Made by a program: the position numbers and the translations under genes
Part shown: one piece after another, positions 57,180-64,000 of the stretch
How the letters are laid out: each line of letters begins with the position of its first letter
How positions within the stretch are numbered: the first letter of the stretch is position 1
Source: Chromobotia macracanthus
Taxonomy: Eukaryota; Chordata; Actinopteri; Cypriniformes; Botiidae
DNA: 64,000 nucleotides
Reading direction: 5' to 3'
Assembly (NCBI GenBank): GCA_036877525.1
Contig: JAZGTH010000071.1
Location: 3,544,001-3,608,000 of the forward strand
The notes under the pieces: generated by a model
Database searches by the model: none
Told to the model about the DNA's origin: nothing
What the model saw: only the letters and a program-made list of their open reading frames with translations

Positions 57180-57291
57180 CCACGCTCGCGCACCTGGAGC
57201 GACTCCGGTTTGCGGGAACGCGTTTTCTGCACGGACGAGACGAGAGCGCGTTCACTTTACGCCGACAATTGACCTTATTCTTTCAATTAAA
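57180..57291 (+). other. tdrd5: tdrd5 putative non-coding exon 1
   Basis: The coding exon begins with an acceptor (TTGTCAG|AATG at 57580), so an upstream exon is needed. The GC-rich 57180-57291 ends at CAATTAAAG|GTAATATG, a good donor. The left end is unknown. Confidence 0.5.
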
Positions 57292-57581
57292 GGTAATATG
57301 TCCCCACAAACACCTGAACGTCAGAGATTAATGCAGATGTGTGTGTTCAAATCGGTGAACAGCGTTGTCACGTGAGGTTTGTCGCGTTTGCGCGTTTGCG
57401 CGTGCGTCGGTTTTATCGTTAAATGTGAACGATCATGAAACGATCGCCAGTGATTATTTTCACAATCATTTCATCCTAAAACTTGACTGCAGCATCTCAA
57501 AGTGTTGCCATGCGATTACGGGCGTGCAGTTTCATGCTTTATTTTAACCTTTTTATCATCATACTTGTTGATGTTGTCAGA

Positions 57582-60500
57582 ATGACCCAGGATCAGCTGC
57601 TCACGGGTCTGAAGAAGGACGTTCGCTCTCTGCTGATATCAGCCAAGCATGGCCTGACCCCAGATCAGCTGAAGCGAGACTACCAGACAATGCTGGGGTA
57701 CCCCATACCCCTGAGATTACTGGGATTTCGCTGTATTATGGACATGGTCAAGGACATGCCTGATGTTGTGTGCCCGGAATACCAGCTTGATGGCACCATC
57801 ATCCTGAAAGGTGATATCAACATTTCATCTCTTTTATTCGATGTTAAATCATTGTGTGTATGCACCAGAAACGCACCTCAGTTTTGTTCGTGTTGCTGGT
57901 AGCGTAAACACCTTCATAGAGTGCGAGCAGATAGGGAATGGTTTTTTGTTAACGTTAATGACCTTTACGATAATATTATCACCCTTTGTATTGTCTTGGC
58001 ACTCAGTAATTGAGCTTGGAAGTAAGTTTGCGTCTGCCTCTTTGCAGCAATTGGAGACGAAACCACCAAAGGGATCGAAGAGCTGGTTGCAAAGCAGCGT
58101 CACCATGCCCCTAAATCCAAACATTATAGGAGGCCGGGGACCTTCCAAGTACGTTATCCACACCACCAGCCTGTTATCCTGCCTCGACGTGGCCAAGCAA
58201 AACCTGTGCTGCCCGCTCACCTGCGCAGTCAGCTGAAACAGCTGTTATCTCACGGCCCGGTCCGGTTATCAGAGCTAGAGTCCAGATATACAGCACAGTT
58301 CGGAAAGCCACTTCATATAACGCAATACGGTTTCTACTCCATTTCCGAGATGCTGGCGGCCGCCACGGATTTCATAATCATGCAGCAGAGTCGCACTGGA
58401 TCTCAGTTGCTTTTGAGAAGCGCCGTCACACCAGGAAAACAAATGTCAAGTCCTTCCAAGCAGTGTAATTGGTTTATACATATAATATGGAAATTGTCTT
58501 GTTTTGGTTTCATGGTTCGCATCAGTTGCGTGAGCCTAATTTCTTTAGATTCTTGCTTTCTTGTTCTGTAGTGGCAAAGGCGAAGCCTGTGGTTTTCAAT
58601 TCAAAAGCAACTTCACCACCAAAATGTGAGACGATCCAGCCAAGTTTCCAGGTTCCCCCTGCTGTTCCTGTACCAGATCCTGTAAAGAGAGATCATTCTT
58701 TTAAGGAAAGAGTTATGAAGGTTTGGACAGCCAACTTGCTTCATGTCTGCTTATTTGTCTGACTTGTGTGTATATACAAACACTACACACGCACATATTT
58801 ATATATAAATATGTGTGTATATACTGCATACGTGTGTGTGTATATAATGTAAATCACACTGTAAATCTTCTAGCTTGAAAAGGAGCTCAGACAGCAGATC
58901 ATTGAGAAGGGCACAGCTGGTACCGTTAGCCCTGAGCTGAAGGATAAGCTACGTAAGGTCAGTCTTAACCCCTGAAATGGCACCTTCCTTATCTCATTGA
59001 TATTTTTCTTTTCCCGGCTTATTTTTGAGATTCTGATCTTTATTCAGGTTGTAGCTGAAAACAGCGACGGGATATCTATTCACAATCTCCCGAAAGAATA
59101 CAAGGTATTGCATTTATTTGACCATCGCTTGAATTGTTTGTTGTTGCACTGAATGGGGATTTAATGTACTTAATTGTTACGGTCAGAGAATATATAGCGA
59201 GGAGCTTCCGGTGGCCCAGTGTGGCTTTCTGAGCGTGACGGAGATGGTCGGAGCTTTGAGCGACACATTCTCCATCCAGCCAAGCACGGAGGACGGCGAG
59301 AACCATTGGATCATTGTAGAGTTCAAATCAAATGACACGCAGCCTGATCCTGGTGCCTAGCTTACCCGTCCCATCTTATTTATCTTCCATATAAACATCA
59401 AATCCATTAAACCAAGTGAGTACTGCTGAATTTGTTTGATCATGATTGCATTTCTTTGGCAAGAATTATCTCCGAGTCACGGCACCACTTCCAGCCTGGA
59501 TGCTGAATGTGTGGATCCCTCCAGTAAAGCCTATTACTTCAGCTGTACCGAGTCTGCCTGGGAGCGAAAGGAGGCGGAGCTTTCCACAGACTCCCAAGAT
59601 TCTGATTCTGAGCTCAGGGTCACCAATAAGACCGTCCATCAGGTTAAAAACCATCAATGAAAGTCCATTATGGTATACCAGTTTTAAAGCTGCAATCCAT
59701 ATTGGCTTAAAAATGAACAAAATAAGTTAATGAGAAAGTACAGATCAGTGTTCAACACGATCTCCTTACCTTAACCCGATTCACAACGCTACGTTTATAA
59801 TAATGATTTAGCATTTAAGCTGTCGGGTCCGATTTCCCAGGAAATTTGATTTTATACGTAATTAAAAGTATGTAAAAGTAACCTGCAATTTTATGTTTCA
59901 AACAGAGATGGCGGCAGAGAGAATAAAGTTACAAATTGCAGCTTTAAGTTCCAGTTTAATTACAAATAAATACTGATTGGCCAATGAAATTTTATGGGCG
60001 GGGCTACTCTGCATAAAGTGACAGAAACAGAAACCAAATGACGGTAAACCTCCAGTTTGGGTTGGATGTATGACTGGATGTTGTAGATGGTGGATCTTCT
60101 CCCGGTGTGGACGGTGAGCCAGTGGACTGCGGTTCCTCCAGATGCCGTGCTCTGCCAGAAACTGAAACCCCCAACCCAGAGGAAAGAGAGAGAGTTGGTT
60201 CCGGTTTTGGTAGAACAAATCGAGTCTCCCAGTCACTTCTATGTCCGCTTCAGCCAAAACAAGGAGGCCAGAGCTCTGGAGAACATGATGCTTGAAATGA
60301 GGTAATGTAAATGACTTATCATTGAAAATCTCGTAAATGACTTTGCTTCAAAGATCGGCATTTAAATTGATGCTTCCCAGTGTTTCTCAACCAGAGGCAT
60401 GGTTCGGGGCCTCAAGATGACTTAAAATTATTTCAATTAAAGCAAAAAAAAGCATTAAATTAAGCTAAAACTACTAAAAATTTTATTGTTTAGTTATTTT

Positions 60501-63500
60501 CATACAGAATAAACAGTATAATAAACTTAATCTGTACAATATTTTATTGGGTAGAAATTGTGAGTGGGTGGGGGTTCAGATATTGTTTTGGATAATGGGT
60601 GGGGCATTGAAGTCAAAGGTTGAGATTCACTGCATTATACTGCATGCTTTTTAAAATAACATTTCAAACTGTGGTGTGCTTCATTATGTCTGGTGCTTGT
60701 ATACTCCACATTTTGACAGTTGTAGCAGGTAATTCGTACATAAATGGAAATTTCATACTGTGCACGGCATACATACTGCATGCTGCAAAAATAGTATGAG
60801 TAGTATGCAGTAGTATTACAAACACACCCTTTGTGTTCTGTTTGCAGGAGCTGTTACTCCTGTGTGGATGTGACGGAGAGGTACCGGCTGCCCGATGCTT
60901 ACGTTCGTCCGGGTCAGGTGTGCTGTGTGGCTCCCAGAGACGTGTGGTTCTACCGGGTGGTGATACATGAAGTTCTCAGTGCCACCAAAGTGAAGGTTTA
61001 CTATGTGGACTTCGGTGACATCACTAAGGTGGAACGGAACAGCCTGCGATTTCTCAAGTGAGTTCAGAAATTGATAAGTTGGGAAAAGTTCACCCAAAAT
61101 TTACAAGGATATCAGTTTATTCAACCTTATACTGTTCCAAACTTACTTATTGTTTCAGTCTACAGTTATTTTTATTTTTGAGTAAACTGCATACTTAAAG
61201 CATACACGAAAATTCATGTTTTGGATTTTAACTTTAAACTTTTAAACTTTTATTCAACCATTTTATCTGGTAGTCCGTCACATTCTTTATTAACAAACAT
61301 TGAAATTAACTAAAGATTGAGAAAGGGTAAAAACGTTAACATAAGACTGTATTTTTAGCTTTGTTTAGCCATCTTGCAGGACAGTCAGTTCCAAACATGT
61401 ATGTCATAGTTTTCTCAATATATTCAGAAGATCTCTTGTTCCTCCAGAGCGTGCTACGCTGACCTACCTGCTCAGGCTGTTCCATCGATGTTATTTGGAA
61501 TTCGACCTATCACAGTAAGATCTGCCCTTTCTAACACATGCTGTGGGTTTCTACACGCCATTGAAGCTTAGTGTAGGTCTTCAGTCTTAACAGAAATTCA
61601 TACTGACAGAGATTTAATGGTTTGGTAGTTGATAAGTTGCTTGGCAACCATAAACAGCATTTGTGTATAAGTAGCATAAGGTAAAAGCATTACTGCCTGT
61701 TTTTCCTGTAGCTGTACCGTGACCCTGTTTCGTATCAATTTGACTGCTGTTTTCTCTGCTACAGAGAACATGGACTCAGAGCGCAATCAGCTCCTTCCAG
61801 AAAATGTGCTGTGAGCGCACTCTGGTGGCGGCCATCCATGGCTACCTGGACAACTTCCTGTTGCTCTTCCTGTGTGACACTAGCACAGACAAGGACGTTT
61901 ACATTCACATCACCCTACAGGAAGCCGGCCATGCCCTGCCTTGCATCACCGCTTGTGGATTGGTCTGTGCGCTGAGCTATTCGGTTGTGCTTAGCATCGG
62001 TAAATATCTCTCTGTGTTTATCTGATCTTCTGTGGTTTCTTGTTGATTTGGCTTTTAGGTATCAGGGCAGTTTAATCCACTGGACTTTTACCTCGGATAT
62101 GACCAACTGGAGGACATCAAGGAGCATGTTTTACCTTCTGCATCTCCTCCAGATGCCACAGACAGGAAGAACTCTGAGGTCCAAACTCATGGAGAGCGAT
62201 CTACAAGCTCATCTCAAACGGTATGTTAAATCGAACGCCCAATCTGAAGATGCTTTACATGTGGTGATGTTATGAATAAAAGCACTCAAAAACTGTTAAT
62301 GTAATGTCATATAAACCATTCAGTTCCATTTGATTACAAATTAATACTGATCGGCCAATTTTGGTAAAGACTAGTCAGCTTAAAATGACGGAAATGAAAA
62401 ACAAACGTTCACAGTTGGTTACAAACTACTTCTTGGTTTCCTACATTATTCGTTTGTAGATTTTTGTACTTGTTTTGTTACCAGGTTCTCAGCTCTGAAA
62501 ATGCAGAAATTAGCAGCGCTTCAAAAAAAGATGTTGATCCAATCTCAGATCTTCCCGAGCTGGAGTTTATAAACGTACCTGAGGCCGACGCCTCTGCTAA
62601 AGTGAGTCATATTACGTCTCTATGCGCAACATTTTAAAATAGTTTCATTAAATCTTCTGTTTCCTTTCAGAGTGATAAAATGAATTCATCTGAGGCTCAG
62701 CTGGTTAAAGAGCAGTTATCCTGCAGTGACTGGGATCAGGGATGGACAGCAGAGAACAAAACGGATCAGACGAGTCCTGAACAGACGAACAATCCTGACG
62801 ACCAGACAAAAGAAAGATTTCAAGTAAGAATGTCTGTTCTTCTGTACAAACTGACGTCTTCCTGTCATCATAATCTGACATCTCATCCAAAGTAGACGCA
62901 AGAAAAGTTTTAAGTATTAAAGAGTTTGGCAACGCTTGTTTTAAAGGTCACATTCGTTAACATTAGTTAATATATTAGCTAACATGAACTAACAGTGAGC
63001 AAAATATTTTTACAGCATTTATTAGTCTTTGTTAATGTTAGTTAATGCAAATACGGTTGTTTATGTTAGTTATCTGTGCATTAACTAATGCTAACAGACA
63101 TAACTTTATTTTAAAAATGTATTAGCACATTGAAATTAACAAAGTTTAGTAAATTTTATAGAAGTATTGTGTATTGTTAGTTCATGTTAGCAAAGATATG
63201 CAACCATAAAAGTGTTACCAAGATTTCTGCATAATACCAACATTGCGTAAACAACCAATTGGTAAACAACCAATCAAAACATATTTGTTGTTAATTTTGG
63301 ACCAATGAGATTATCCTTTAAAAAACATTTATGCAAAAATAATATTCACTTGTTATATAGCCTTGTTTTTGTTTTATTTTCCAAGATACGAGCAATGATA
63401 TGAATTTTAAAATGTGTCAAAAATGAGTTAAAATGTCTCTGAGAGGCCTTATGTGAATAAAACTCGGGAGTTAAACTCAGACTTTCCCAGTCAGTGTTCG

Positions 63501-63589
63501 GCACGCTGTTCGTCTGGAGATCTTATCTTCTGATGTATTGTTCCTCATTACAGCCCGTTCTCACTCTGAAGCCTCTGGGAGGTGGTTGA
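57582..63589 (+). CDS. tdrd5: Tudor domain-containing protein 5 (Tdrd5), 15 exons
   Basis: A germ-granule protein of the piRNA pathway, needed in male germ cells for transposon silencing. Exons: 57582-57810, 58048-58464, 58572-58720, 58874-58957, 59048-59104, 59187-59352, 59464-59642, 60087-60301, 60848-61057, 61448-61514, 61765-61962, 62059-62220, 62485-62601, 62671-62823, 63554-63589; about 812 aa (human is about 980). Three LOTUS (OST-HTH) domains: about residues 1-76 (LKKDVRSLLISAKHGLTPDQL), 125-197 (LRSQLKQLLSHGPVRLSELE) and 266-360 (LEKELRQQIIEKG...VTEMVGALSD). An extended Tudor domain is at about 428-600, with ESPSHFYVRF and VYYVDFGD (549-556). ATG 57582 is two bases after the acceptor. 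The last exon (PLGGG stop) rests on splice signals and phase only. The gene lies next to nphs2 as in human. Confidence 0.92.
59682..59947. repeat. MITE family B copy, tdrd5 intron 7
   Basis: It runs from TTTAAAGCTGCAATCCATAT to AAGTTACAAATTGCAGCTTT plus AA, so the inverted ends are well kept. It starts 40 bases after the exon 7 donor and ends 139 bases before exon 8. Confidence 0.8.
60378..60632. repeat. hAT-like non-autonomous element (family E), tdrd5 intron 8
   Basis: The ends CAGTGTTTCTCAACC and GGTTGAGATTCACTG are inverted and match the CAG..TTCTCAACC style of hAT transposons. No transposase frame. A degraded relative is at 1650-1830. I do not see a clean 8-bp target duplication. Confidence 0.65.
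62944..63222. repeat. Foldback MITE rich in GTTAACATTAGTTAA (family D), tdrd5 intron 14
   Basis: Repeated GTTAACATTAGTTAATATAT, AACATGAACTAACAGTGAGC, GTTAATGTTAGTTAATGCAA and AAAGTGTTACCAAG are the words of a MITE I know to be abundant in cyprinid genomes. It lies between the last two exons of tdrd5. Confidence 0.7.
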
Positions 63590-64000
63590 TCTTAATTGTG
63601 AGCTGATTAGATGAGAATGTTAATTAGCCTCTCCACTGAGATTCATCTGCTTAATCATTCAACAAAGTGCCTGATGAGGAAAGGCAAGTTTCTACAAGAG
63701 AAACGTGATGCAAGCCAAAATACTAATTTACAGCAATTTTCAGCAGGAAGTAGCTCAATCTTGCATAGCAGCTGTCGAAAGAGGAATGTTTAGGGTATGT
63801 TAAAATGTTTTTATGATCAGTTTAAAACGCAAAGGAATCTTTGAGCAATCACCCAACGTGTGGATTTGGGGTGAAGCTATTGATCAACCAGTTCGAAATA
63901 CGAGAGTTCAGGAAAGCTGTTTGGAAGATTTGTTTTTTTCTTCCATGAACAATGTTAATAAAAATACGGGGCCACATTTTATAAATATTATTGACTTCTG
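63590..64000 (+). other. tdrd5: tdrd5 3'UTR and window end
   Basis: After the proposed stop (63587-63589) there is AT-rich sequence with an AATAAA near 63957-63962. No other gene is visible before the window ends. Confidence 0.4.

Larger units (their letters stand above)
56605..57581. promoter_or_regulatory. nphs2-tdrd5 divergent intergenic region
   Basis: About 1 kb between start codons. The nphs2 side is AT-rich with a TATA box. The tdrd5 side (57110-57420) is CpG-rich with a palindromic CRE, a CACGTG E-box (57369-57374) and repeated GCGTTTGCGC words (57380-57410). The middle (56800-57080) shows nothing recognisable. Confidence 0.6.

Noticed and set aside
57849..58220. Minus-strand 123-codon frame opposite tdrd5 exon 2
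   Set aside because: A shadow of the LOTUS-coding exon on the other strand; no independent support.

Overview
The window is vertebrate nuclear DNA, most likely from a teleost fish and probably a cyprinid relative. Genes are split into many short exons with GT..AG introns, intergenic gaps are short, and introns are AT-rich. They carry fish-type short repeats: tRNA-headed SINE remnants with the 3' tail common in cyprinid SINEs, several MITE families, and (TG)n/(TA)n runs. The species assignment is inference. There are no bacterial, phage, plasmid or CRISPR features.

Seven protein-coding genes can be modelled exon by exon, and every model closes in frame. frem1 (+, coding 4282-28248, 35 coding exons, about 2151 aa) is a giant basement-membrane protein. 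atpaf1 (+, 28779-30863, 9 exons, 296 aa) is a mitochondrial F1-ATPase assembly chaperone. rab3b (+, 32866-35092, 4 coding exons, 217 aa) is a synaptic-vesicle GTPase. nrdc (+, 37401-45262, 30 exons, about 1057 aa) is the M16 metallopeptidase nardilysin. axdnd1 (+, 45973-53826, 25 exons, about 1036 aa) is a coiled-coil axonemal protein. nphs2 (-, 56604-54452, 8 exons, 389 aa) is podocin. tdrd5 (+, 57582-63589, 15 exons, about 812 aa) is a germline LOTUS/Tudor protein.

The first five genes run head to tail. axdnd1 and nphs2 are tail to tail, about 0.6 kb apart. nphs2 and tdrd5 are head to head, with about 1 kb between start codons. The order axdnd1-nphs2-tdrd5 matches human 1q25.2, and rab3b-nrdc are neighbours at human 1p32. 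These are conserved neighbourhoods; the products have unrelated jobs (epithelial matrix, mitochondria, exocytosis, proteolysis, cilium/sperm, kidney filter, piRNA pathway).

The accessory interest is in non-coding DNA. One MITE-like family with CCAGCTAACA-type inverted ends has at least eleven copies or fragments, often within tens of bases of exons, and one copy is split by a different repeat. A 24-bp VNTR of about 0.9 kb adjoins an orphan CpG island in a frem1 intron. Two introns (frem1 and nrdc) need GC-AG splicing. A perfect RFX X-box lies 144 bp upstream of the axdnd1 start codon. A palindromic CRE lies in the tdrd5 5' region. I found no convincing wholly new gene system; the VNTR/CpG-island block and the MITE-exon packing are the most unusual structures.
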